Source of the DNA: Streptomyces sporangiiformans
GTDB lineage: Bacteria > Actinomycetota > Actinomycetes > Streptomycetales > Streptomycetaceae
Reading direction: 5' to 3'
DNA length: 55,789 bases
NCBI RefSeq assembly: GCF_005768555.2
Contig: NZ_VCHX02000146.1
Location: 1 to 55,789, forward strand
Under the pieces are notes generated by a model. It ran no database searches. It saw nothing but the letters and a program-made list of their open reading frames with translations, and was not told the DNA's origin. Positions 49,095 through 55,789 of this stretch are shown piece after piece; position 1 is the stretch's first letter; the number at the start of each line of letters is the position of its first letter. A program made the position numbers and the translations under genes.

Positions 49095-51170
49095 GTGCCC
49101 TCCGCCGGACTCGCCCCCCGCCGCATCGTGCAGCTCTCCGCGCTGCTGTCGATGTTCGCGCTCTTCACGGCCCAGATCGTTTCCGCGCTGCTGCCGAACG
49201 TCCCGGTGTTCGTCGCCGCGAGCGCGGGCGGCCTCGCCCTCGACGTATACCTGCAGTACCGGAACCCCGGGCTGCTCTCGCTCCTGGGCAAGGTCCGCTT
49301 CGACGTCACGTTCCGGCAGCTGCTGCGCGACATGCTGCTCCTCGTGGGCCTCCTGCGGATCGACGGCATCGACCCGACGAGCGAGCAGGCACCTCTCCTG
49401 GTCGCCCTGTGCGCCTTCTACGCCCTGCACTTCGCCTGCCAGGCCGCCGCGGTGCTGGTCCGCCGGTCCCGTACGCTGCCGATCGTCACGCGCAACATCG
49501 ACGCGTCCGCGCTGAACCTGACCCCCGCGCCGCCGCGCATCCTGGCCCGCCGCCAGAGCCACCGGCTGCTCGCCTTCTCCATCCCGGCCACGGCCGGTCT
49601 GCTGCTCACCGCGGCCACCACGGACGCGTACTGGGGCGGCATCGGCGTCGCCGCCGCCATCGCGCTGGTCGGCAGCGGTACGGCGTACCTCGCCACCTGG
49701 CTGCTCCCCAAGAAGCGGGCCAAGAACGACCAGAAGGTCATGGAGTGGCTGGACGAGTGGCTGGACGACTACCAGCCGACGGTGGCCATGTACTTCTCGG
49801 GCGGTACCACCTCCGCGTACCAGGCGAACATGTGGCTCTCCACGCTCTCCTCGATCGACGCGAAGCCGCTGATCGTGCTGCGTGAGCGCTTCATGGTGCA
49901 GAAGATCGACGCCACGGACATACCGATCATCTGCTTCCCGAAGGTGTCGACGATGTTCTCGCTGGAGAACTCGACGCTGAAGATGATCCTGCACCCGGCC
50001 AACGCCGCGAAGACCTCGCAGGTCCTGCGCATCCCCACCATCAAGCACGCCTTCATCAACCACGGCGAGAGCGACAAGCTGTCCTCCTGCAACCCGTACG
50101 CGAAGGCGTACGACGAGGTGTGGGTGGCCGGTCCCGCGGCGCGCGAGCGGTACGCGCTGGCCGAGGTCGGCGTCGAGGACAAGGACATCGTGGAGGTCGG
50201 CCGCCCGCAGCTCGCGCCGATCCGCCCCTACTCGGGCGCGCCCACCGGCACGTACACGACGGTGCTGTACGCCCCCACGTGGGAGGGCTGGGACGGCAAC
50301 CCCGGGAACACGTCGGTGGTCCTGGCCGGCGAGAACATGGTGCGGCGGCTGCTGGAGGACGACGGCGTACGGCTCCTCTACAAGCCGCACCCGATGACCG
50401 GTTCCGTCGACCCGCGTGCGGGAGCGGCCAACGCGCGCATCAAGGCGATGATCCTCGAGGCCAACAGCAAGCGGTCGGGGCCCCGGCCGGACGCGGGGGC
50501 CGCGGAGGAACTGGCGCGCCGCGCCGCCGAGTTGCACCAGCTGACCTCGATGTCCTTCCGGTCCAGCGCGGACGAGATGGAGCGGATACTGCTCCAGGGC
50601 ACGCCGCGAGGTGACCGCCAGGCCGCCATCGCCGAGGCCACGCTGGCCTGGGAGAAGGCGTACTGGGCGTCCTTCCCGGAGTGGGAGCACCAGATCATCA
50701 CGGACGCGCGTCCCGCGATCTTCGCCTGCTTCAACCAGGCGGACCTGCTGATCAGCGATGTCTCGTCGGTGGTCTCCGACTGGCTGACGAGCGAGAAGCC
50801 GTACGCCGTCGCCAACACCTCGGGGATGCCCGAGGCGGCCTTCCGCGCGAACTTCCCGACGGTGTCCGCGGGCGTCATCCTCACGCCTGAGGCCGACGGG
50901 GTGCCGATGCTGCTGGACGCGGTGCGCCACCCGGAGAAGGACCACTTCACCGCGGCCCGCGCCGAGCTCAAGGAGCACCTGCTCGGCCCGTCCGACCCGC
51001 CGTCCCTGGCCCGCTTCAACGCCGCGATCGACGCCCTGTGCACCAAGGCCGACGAACGCCGCCTCCGCATGGAGTCCCGCCTCGCCGCGGAAATCCCCTC
51101 CCCGCGCTCCGCCCCGCACGACGAATCCTCCCAGGACTCGAACGACGCGGAGGACTCCGTCAACGCGTAA
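49095..51170 (+). CDS. membrane CDP-glycerol glycerophosphotransferase-like (TagF-type) protein
   Basis: A 691-residue protein. Residues about 10-215 hold four or more membrane segments (IVQLSALLSMFALFTAQIVS; PLLVALCAFYALHFACQAA). Residues about 230-640 resemble the CDP-glycerol:poly(glycerophosphate) transferase domain: VGRPQLAPIRPY, VLYAPTWEGWDG, LLYKPHPMTGS, and the strong LLISDVSSVVSDWLTSEKP near the end. The acidic C-terminus is disordered. Such enzymes extend teichoic acids; this version carries its own membrane anchor. GTG 49095 follows GGAG by eight bases. A near-perfect terminator follows 14 bases after the stop. Confidence 0.83.
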   Translation: MPSAGLAPRRIVQLSALLSMFALFTAQIVSALLPNVPVFVAASAGGLALDVYLQYRNPGLLSLLGKVRFDVTFRQLLRDMLLLVGLLRIDGIDPTSEQAPLLVALCAFYALHFACQAAAVLVRRSRTLPIVTRNIDASALNLTPAPPRILARRQSHRLLAFSIPATAGLLLTAATTDAYWGGIGVAAAIALVGSGTAYLATWLLPKKRAKNDQKVMEWLDEWLDDYQPTVAMYFSGGTTSAYQANMWLSTLSSIDAKPLIVLRERFMVQKIDATDIPIICFPKVSTMFSLENSTLKMILHPANAAKTSQVLRIPTIKHAFINHGESDKLSSCNPYAKAYDEVWVAGPAARERYALAEVGVEDKDIVEVGRPQLAPIRPYSGAPTGTYTTVLYAPTWEGWDGNPGNTSVVLAGENMVRRLLEDDGVRLLYKPHPMTGSVDPRAGAANARIKAMILEANSKRSGPRPDAGAAEELARRAAELHQLTSMSFRSSADEMERILLQGTPRGDRQAAIAEATLAWEKAYWASFPEWEHQIITDARPAIFACFNQADLLISDVSSVVSDWLTSEKPYAVANTSGMPEAAFRANFPTVSAGVILTPEADGVPMLLDAVRHPEKDHFTAARAELKEHLLGPSDPPSLARFNAAIDALCTKADERRLRMESRLAAEIPSPRSAPHDESSQDSNDAEDSVNA

Positions 51171-51183
51171 CCCCCAGCACGAG

Positions 51184-51223
51184 TCGGGGCCCCGGGAGAT
51201 CACTCCCGGGGCCCCGATTTTTT
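51184..51223 (+). terminator. strong intrinsic terminator
   Basis: A perfect 15-bp stem (51184-51198 with 51203-51217), four-base loop ATCA, followed by six T. It lies 14 bases after the stop of the CDP-glycerol-transferase-like gene. Confidence 0.95.
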
Positions 51224-51269
51224 AACCTCTCCGACGCCGGAGGAGCGCGGGGGCCCCCATCGGCCCCGT

Positions 51270-51445
51270 CAAGGGCGAAGCTCCTTGACGGGGGTCCGGG
51301 GCGAAGCTTCTGGCGGAGGTCCCGGGGGAAGCCCCTGGCAGGGGTCCCGGGGCAGAGCCCCGTGGGGGAGATCAGGGCAGAGCCCCCTGGCGGAGATCCG
51401 CGGCACAGCCCCCGGCGGGGATCCCGGCGGCCTCCGGCGCGGGCC
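51270..51445. repeat. tandem array of 25-bp hairpin-forming repeats
   Basis: Units begin at 51270, 51295, 51320, 51345, 51370, 51395 and 51420, an exact 25-base step. Each has a GGGGCNNAGCCCC-like mini-hairpin and a (G)TCC or GATC junction. Copies differ by a few bases each. The unit matches the dispersed GGGGTCCGGGGCGGAGCCCC-type repeat of Streptomyces, but here in regular tandem. Confidence 0.85.
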
Positions 51446-51794
51446 CTGGGCGGCCACGGCAAGAATTCCCGGCGGCCTCCGGCGGGGTCCAGGGCGAAGC
51501 CCCCCAGCGAGGTGCCCCGTATGGGCCCCCGGCGGGGGTTCAGCGCAGCCCCTCCGGCGGTGTCCGGGTGAAGCTCCCGACGAGGACCCCATCCAGACCC
51601 ACACGAGCCTCCCAAGCAACCCCCCGGCGCGGGTCCAGCGGAGCCCTCCGGCGGGATCCGGGGCGCAGCGCCCGGCGGGGTCCAGGGCGAAGCCCTCCAG
51701 CGAGGGGCCCCGTATGGGCCCCCGACGGGGGTTCAGAGCCCCCCTGGCGAAAGGGTCTGGGGGGACCCCCAGGGGTATAGGCGCGGGGGGTGGG
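51446..51794. repeat. degenerate repeat region with a 63-bp direct duplication
   Basis: The rest of the gene-free gap before obg is built from the same hairpin repeat, less regularly. One block at 51481-51543 recurs at 51674-51736 with 60 of 63 bases equal (offset 193). Open frames across this stretch are compositional artefacts. A hairpin near 51743-51775 (GGGGGGACCCCC type) lies just beyond the obg stop and may terminate it. Confidence 0.8.
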
Positions 51795-53231
51795 TCAGAA
51801 CGGCTCGAAGTCGTCGTACTCGCGGTCCGCCTCGTCGTGTTCCGCCTGGCGGTCGCGGCGGCGCTGGGCGGCGGGGCGAGGGGTCTCGAAGCGGTGGTCC
51901 TCGCCTCGGCGACCGAGCATCTCCGCGCCGGCCATGACCGTGGGCTCCCAGTCGAAGACGACGGCGTTCTCCTCGGGGCCGATGGCCACGCCGTCACCCG
52001 TGCGGGCGCCCGCCTTCATCAGCTCGTCCTCGACGCCGAGGCGGTTGAGCCGGTCGGCGAGGTAGCCGACGGCCTCGTCGTTGTTGAAGTCGGTCTGGCG
52101 GACCCAGCGTTCGGGCTTCTCGCCGCGTACACGGAAGAGACCGTCCTGCTCGCGTACGACCGTGAAGCCCGTGTCGTCCACCGCCTTCGGGCGGATGACG
52201 ATCCGGGTCGCCTCCTCCTGCGGCTTCGCCGCCCGCGACTTGGCCACCAGGTCGGCGAGAGCGTACGACAGCTCCTTGAGGCCCGTGTGCGCCACCGCCG
52301 ACACCTCGAAGACGCGGTAACCGCACTCCTCCAGGTCCGGCCGCACCATCTCGGCGAGGTCCTTCCCGTCCGGTACGTCGATCTTGTTGAGGACGACGAT
52401 GCGGGGCCGGTTGTCGAGGCCGCCGTACTGCTTCAGCTCCTCCTCGATCATGTCGAGGTCGGAGACCGGGTCACGCTCGGATTCGAGGGTGGCCGTGTCC
52501 AGCACATGGACCAGCACACTGCAGCGTTCGACGTGGCGCAGGAACTCCAGCCCCAGGCCCTTGCCCTGGCTCGCCCCGGGAATCAGGCCCGGCACATCCG
52601 CGATCGTGTAGACCGTCGCGCCCGCCGTCACCACGCCCAGGTTCGGCACGAGGGTGGTGAAGGGGTAGTCCGCGATCTTCGGCTTCGCGGCGGACAGGAC
52701 CGAGATCAGGGACGACTTGCCCGCGCTGGGGTAGCCGACCAGCGCCACGTCCGCGACCGTCTTCAGTTCCAGGACGATGTCCTGTACGTCACCGGGCACT
52801 CCGAGCAGCGCGAACCCGGGCGCCTTGCGGCGGGCCGAGGCCAGCGCCGCGTTCCCGAGGCCGCCACGGCCGCCCTGCGCGGCCACGTAGGCCGTGCCGT
52901 GCCCGACGAGGTCCGCGAGCACGTTGCCCGCACCGTCCAGCACGACCGTGCCGTTCGGGACCGGCAGGATCAGGTCCTGGCCGTCCTTGCCGGAACGGTT
53001 GCCGCCCTCACCGGGCTTGCCGCTGGTGGCCTTGCGGTGTGGGGAGTGGTGGTAGTCGAGAAGCGTGGTGACGGACTGGTCCACGACCAGGATCACGTCA
53101 CCGCCGCGGCCGCCGTTGCCGCCGTCGGGGCCGCCCAGCGGCTTGAACTTCTCACGGTGAACGGAGGCACAGCCGTGGCCTCCGCTACCCGCGGCGACAT
53201 GCAGCTCGACGCGGTCCACGAAGGTGGTCAT
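51795..53231 (-). CDS. obgE: GTPase Obg (ObgE/CgtA)
   Basis: A 478-residue GTPase linked to 50S maturation, and in Streptomyces to the onset of aerial growth. The Gly-rich Obg fold (about 1-160) contains GGPDGGNGGRGGDVILVVDQ and GGRGGLGNAALAS. The G domain has P-loop GYPSAGKS (166-173), DVPGLIPGASQGKGLGLEFL, NKIDVPDGKD, and a C-terminal OCT domain follows. A final charged stretch (DRQAEHDEADREYDDFEPF) is longer than in Escherichia coli. ATG 53231 is the start; a rpmA terminator lies in between, so obg probably has its own promoter. Confidence 0.96.
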   Translation of the reverse strand: MTTFVDRVELHVAAGSGGHGCASVHREKFKPLGGPDGGNGGRGGDVILVVDQSVTTLLDYHHSPHRKATSGKPGEGGNRSGKDGQDLILPVPNGTVVLDGAGNVLADLVGHGTAYVAAQGGRGGLGNAALASARRKAPGFALLGVPGDVQDIVLELKTVADVALVGYPSAGKSSLISVLSAAKPKIADYPFTTLVPNLGVVTAGATVYTIADVPGLIPGASQGKGLGLEFLRHVERCSVLVHVLDTATLESERDPVSDLDMIEEELKQYGGLDNRPRIVVLNKIDVPDGKDLAEMVRPDLEECGYRVFEVSAVAHTGLKELSYALADLVAKSRAAKPQEEATRIVIRPKAVDDTGFTVVREQDGLFRVRGEKPERWVRQTDFNNDEAVGYLADRLNRLGVEDELMKAGARTGDGVAIGPEENAVVFDWEPTVMAGAEMLGRRGEDHRFETPRPAAQRRRDRQAEHDEADREYDDFEPF

Positions 53232-53373
53232 GGTGGGGTGCCTCCAGCACTTCGGCTACGTACGGAACGTACGGAATGGTTCTTCACGTACGGGCTTGGT
53301 TCTTCAGTACCTCAGACCTCAGTACCGCGTACGTCCGTACCGCGGTACCTCGTCCGTTGACAACAATGCGAAA

Positions 53374-53410
53374 GGCGGACCCGCTTCCCGTACGGGAAGT
53401 GAGGTCCGCC
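53374..53410 (-). terminator. terminator between rpmA and obg
   Basis: Outer stem GGCGGACC (53374-53381) with GGTCCGCC (53403-53410), inner perfect palindrome CTTCCCGTACGGGAAG (53384-53399), then TTTCGC on the minus strand. It follows rpmA by 16 bases and should end most rplU-rpmA transcripts. Confidence 0.8.
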
Positions 53411-53425
53411 TCGCGAAAGATCCGG

Positions 53426-53680
53426 TCAGGCGACCGGAACGATGTTCACGACCTTGCGGCCACGGCTGGTGCCGAACTCCACCGCACCGGCGTCCAGCGC
53501 GAACAGCGTGTCGTCCTTGCCACGGCCGACGCCCGAACCGGGGTGGAAGTGGGTGCCACGCTGGCGGACCAGGATCTCACCGGCGTTGACGAGCTGACCG
53601 CCGAAGCGCTTCACGCCGAGCCGCTGAGCATTGGAGTCGCGACCGTTCCGGGTGGACGATGCGCCCTTCTTGTGTGCCAT
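53426..53680 (-). CDS. rpmA: 50S ribosomal protein L27
   Basis: An 84-residue L27 beginning AHKKGASSTRNGRDSNAQRL, the conserved N-terminal arm that reaches the peptidyl-transferase centre, then GVKRFGGQLVNAGEILVRQR and GTHFHPGSGVGRGKDDTLFA. There is no extra N-terminal leader of the Firmicutes type that needs cleavage. The start is ATG 53680, 14 bases after rplU. It is cotranscribed with rplU. Confidence 0.97.
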   Translation of the reverse strand: MAHKKGASSTRNGRDSNAQRLGVKRFGGQLVNAGEILVRQRGTHFHPGSGVGRGKDDTLFALDAGAVEFGTSRGRKVVNIVPVA

Positions 53681-53694
53681 CTCTCCTCAGTCCC

Positions 53695-54015
53695 TTACTT
53701 CGCAGCCGCGGGGATCTCAGTGACCTTGATCGCCGTGTACTGCTGGCGGTGGCCCTGACGACGGCGGTAGCCGGTCTTGTTCTTGTAGCGAAGGATGTCG
53801 ATCTTCGCGCCCTTGTGGTGGTCCACGATTTCGGCCTGGACCTTGATCCCGGCAAGCACCCACGGGTCGCTGGTGACAGCGTCACCGTCGACAACGAGCA
53901 AGGTCGAGAGCTCGACCGTGTCGCCGACCTTGGCAGTGGAAATCTTGTCAACCTCAACGATGTCGCCCACAGCAACCTTGTGCTGGCGACCACCGCTGCG
54001 CACGATGGCGTACAC
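53695..54015 (-). CDS. rplU: 50S ribosomal protein L21
   Basis: A 106-residue L21: YAIVRSGGRQHKVAVGDIVE at the start, VLAGIKVQAEIVDHHKGAKI in the middle and the family signature KIDILRYKNKTGYRRRQGHR near the end. GTG 54015 follows a GAGAGAGA tract. Its promoter-like pair lies about 140-170 bases upstream, leaving a long structured leader. It heads rplU-rpmA. Confidence 0.97.
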   Translation of the reverse strand: MYAIVRSGGRQHKVAVGDIVEVDKISTAKVGDTVELSTLLVVDGDAVTSDPWVLAGIKVQAEIVDHHKGAKIDILRYKNKTGYRRRQGHRQQYTAIKVTEIPAAAK

Positions 54016-54153
54016 GCGGATCTCTCTCTCGCTCGATTCGGATTCCCCGCAGTCCAGCCGCCCGCAGCGCAGGCGGCCTCTCCCAGGGCGCGAGGCACCG
54101 GGAGGAAGAGGTTTACGGGGATGCGGCATGTCGACGAAACACGCCGAGGGTCA

Positions 54154-54182
54154 AGGTTACGGGGCCCCGACCTGGGGGTCAA
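54154..54182 (-). promoter_or_regulatory. rplU: rplU-rpmA promoter
   Basis: TTGACC (54182-54177), a 17-base spacer and TAACCT (54159-54154) on the minus strand: a near-ideal vegetative Streptomyces promoter. Initiation near 54147 gives a leader of roughly 130 bases with several hairpins, for example GCCGCC paired with GGGCGGC near 54053-54075. Confidence 0.75.
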
Positions 54183-54203
54183 ACCGGGCCCGTCCCCGCG
54201 ACC

Positions 54204-55550
54204 TCAAGGCGTCGGCTTCTCACCGTCCGGGGGCAGCGGCTTCACGCCCTTGCACAGGTCCGTGGTGTCCGCCGTGCCGGGGTAGGCGACCTTGGTCACC
54301 CGGTCGAAGTGGGCCTTGTACATGTCGTGCACGGCGTCGTCGTCGACCTTCACGATCGACTCGTCGTTCTCGCGCAGGGCCGGACCCGTGTAGTTGCCGG
54401 ACCCCGTGAAGCTGACCTTGTTCCGCACGCCGTCGTACATGCCGTCGATGAGGATGTACTTGGAGTGGATGATGTACGGCGTCGTCAGCTTCTGGCCGGG
54501 GTTGAGCGGGTCCCGGTCGTCGTTGTAGCAGCTCACGGTCGGACCGCCGGAGGTATGCATCTTCTCCCAGGTGCCCGCGGTGCCGGAACTCTTCAGGCTG
54601 TCGCTCTCGGCGTACACGATGCTCACCGAGCAGCCCGCCTTCTTCAGCGAGACGAGCTTCTCCGCGATCGCGAGGCGGGTGATCTTGAAGATCGACACCC
54701 GGACCACGGTCGACCGTGTGACGCCCGCGGTGTCCTTGTACGTGCACGTGACGTTGTTGAGCACCGAGTACACCGTGTCGGTGTCCCGGGTGTTGCCGGC
54801 CCGCGGGAAGAAGTACGCCTTGTAGAGGCCGTTGCTCACCGTGCGGTAGTTCCAGGACTGCCAGTCCCGCGTGATCATCGTGTCGAAGTAGTCCGAGTAC
54901 GCCTCGTACATCGTCGGGTTGTTCGGCAGCAGCAGCGCGTCGTTGAAGAACTTGGTGTGCGCGGAGGGCGTCGAGTTCGAGGTGGTCTCCACGACCACGT
55001 TCGTGGCGCCCTGCACGGCCGAGAACAGCCAGAACTTGTTGTGCATGATCGACTGCCCGTACTTCGGGTCGCCGAGGCAGGACTTGTCGACGGGGCAGGT
55101 CGTGACGTACGAGCCCTTCGTAGGGTCGGTGCCGAGTGCCGAGGCGAGCGTGCTGTACGCGGTGTTGGTGGGGCGGTCGCTGATGCTGGACTCGTCGAGG
55201 AGGATCTTCACGTTCACACCGCGGTTCTTGGCCGCCACCAGCGCGTTGACGATCGGGGCCTCCCAGACGTGGTAGACCGCGACCTTGACGGTGGAGCCGG
55301 GCAGCGCGGCGTTGGTCAGCTCGATCAGCCGGGTGCGGATCGCGAGCTGTTCGTCGCTGGTGCCGAGCGGGTCGTTGAAGATCGGGCCCTCGGTCCAGGT
55401 CGGGTTGTCCGCGGCCTGCGCCGTACCCGCCGACACCGCCTGGACGCCCGCCGCGGACAGCACCGTGGCCAGCGCCACGGCCTGACGTCCGCCCTTGACC
55501 GGCTTCACAGCACGGTGCCGCCCACTGCCTTTCAGGCGCACGCGCGCCAT
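54204..55550 (-). CDS. secreted phospholipase D-like protein
   Basis: A 448-residue PLD-superfamily protein. The N-terminus is a signal peptide (basic region, hydrophobic AVALATVLSAAGVQAV, cleavage after TAQA at about residue 46). HKD motif 1 is His170-x-Lys172-x4-Ser177 in IMHNKFWLFS, with Ser in the Asp position. HKD motif 2 is His362-x-Lys364-x4-Asp369 in IHSKYILIDG. Several cysteines may form disulphides. Family members cleave phosphodiesters of lipids or nucleic acids; substrate unknown. ATG 55550 follows GGGGGA by four bases. It ends near the rplU promoter on the same strand. Confidence 0.87.
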   Translation of the reverse strand: MARVRLKGSGRHRAVKPVKGGRQAVALATVLSAAGVQAVSAGTAQAADNPTWTEGPIFNDPLGTSDEQLAIRTRLIELTNAALPGSTVKVAVYHVWEAPIVNALVAAKNRGVNVKILLDESSISDRPTNTAYSTLASALGTDPTKGSYVTTCPVDKSCLGDPKYGQSIMHNKFWLFSAVQGATNVVVETTSNSTPSAHTKFFNDALLLPNNPTMYEAYSDYFDTMITRDWQSWNYRTVSNGLYKAYFFPRAGNTRDTDTVYSVLNNVTCTYKDTAGVTRSTVVRVSIFKITRLAIAEKLVSLKKAGCSVSIVYAESDSLKSSGTAGTWEKMHTSGGPTVSCYNDDRDPLNPGQKLTTPYIIHSKYILIDGMYDGVRNKVSFTGSGNYTGPALRENDESIVKVDDDAVHDMYKAHFDRVTKVAYPGTADTTDLCKGVKPLPPDGEKPTP

Positions 55551-55789
55551 GAGGTCCCCCTCCCCGTGACGCGAGCGCACGTTCTCCCCAACGCGCACCC
55601 GCGTGTTCATACCTATGACTCGATGAGTTTTACAGGTAGTCGACCGGGTTCCAAGTGGCGGGGATGGGTTGTGATATCGGCGATACCTTGGAAAACGCAC
55701 CAGGCACCCAAACAGGGCGAAACGTAAGAGAGTTCGGGAGGGAGTCCGGGTACGCCGACGCCCCCTGACCGGCGGATTCAGCGCCGGTC

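Noticed and set aside
51171..51794. Possible pseudogene remains between the polymerase gene and obg
   Set aside because: The sequence is fully explained by a terminator and hairpin repeats; no recognisable protein fragment is seen in six frames.
51285..53360. A 691-codon plus-strand frame across the repeat gap and antisense to obg
   Set aside because: It runs through repeats and then the complement of obg, whose motifs are intact on the minus strand.

Overview
This window is chromosomal DNA of a Streptomyces or very close relative. The signs are extreme G+C content with G/C in third codon positions, many GTG starts, SpoIIE-type phosphatases and multi-HAMP kinases, and a gene order (hrcA-dnaJ, hemW, lepA, rpsT, holA, comEA/comEC, leuS, rsfS, nadD, proBA, obg, rpmA, rplU) that I recognise from Streptomyces chromosomes. 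I see no phage genes, transposase, integrase or CRISPR array. Most of the window is conserved core, with interesting lineage-specific genes between the housekeeping ones.

Layout. 1-6300: rsmE, a nitronate monooxygenase, the dnaJ/hrcA heat-shock pair behind a CIRCE operator, and on the other strand an MBL-fold hydrolase and a DUF3097 gene. A 63-bp sequence at position 1 recurs inverted at 6206. 6300-14400: hemW, then a SpoIIE-type phosphatase divergent from a very large soluble poly-HAMP hybrid histidine kinase with its response regulator. 14500-28300: acyl-CoA synthetase, lepA, rpsT, holA, a YceI protein, arylamine N-acetyltransferase, comEC, comEA, degV and a coiled-coil membrane protein. 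28300-34700: leuS with a leucine leader-peptide attenuator, then a translationally coupled pair made of a bis-heme membrane protein and a NuoF/RnfC-like flavoprotein fused to a ferredoxin. 34800-38100: two tRNA-Ala(GGC) genes bracket two small zinc-ribbon proteins and a divergent MFS exporter/XRE regulator pair. 38200-45600: a phosphatase, rsfS, an LCP-family (PdtA-like) protein, nadD, two tiny membrane proteins, an M48 protease, and two single-pass membrane proteins sharing one cytoplasmic motif. 45600-51200: proA, a small unknown gene, proB, and a membrane CDP-glycerol-transferase-like protein. 51200-51790 is a gene-free array of Streptomyces-type hairpin repeats with a 25-bp period. 51800-55550: obg, rpmA, rplU and a secreted phospholipase D-like protein. 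The last 239 bases (55551-55789) show no gene; they are the upstream region of that last gene.

Themes. Translation and ribosome maturation genes dominate (rsmE, lepA, rpsT, leuS, rsfS, obg, rpmA, rplU, tRNAs). A second theme is the cell envelope: LCP-like protein, teichoic-acid-type polymerase, M48 protease and the paired single-pass proteins lie within 13 kb. A third is stress signalling: HrcA/CIRCE, poly-HAMP kinase and SpoIIE phosphatase. The most promising poorly described module is the membrane cytochrome/NuoF-ferredoxin pair at 31685-34683.
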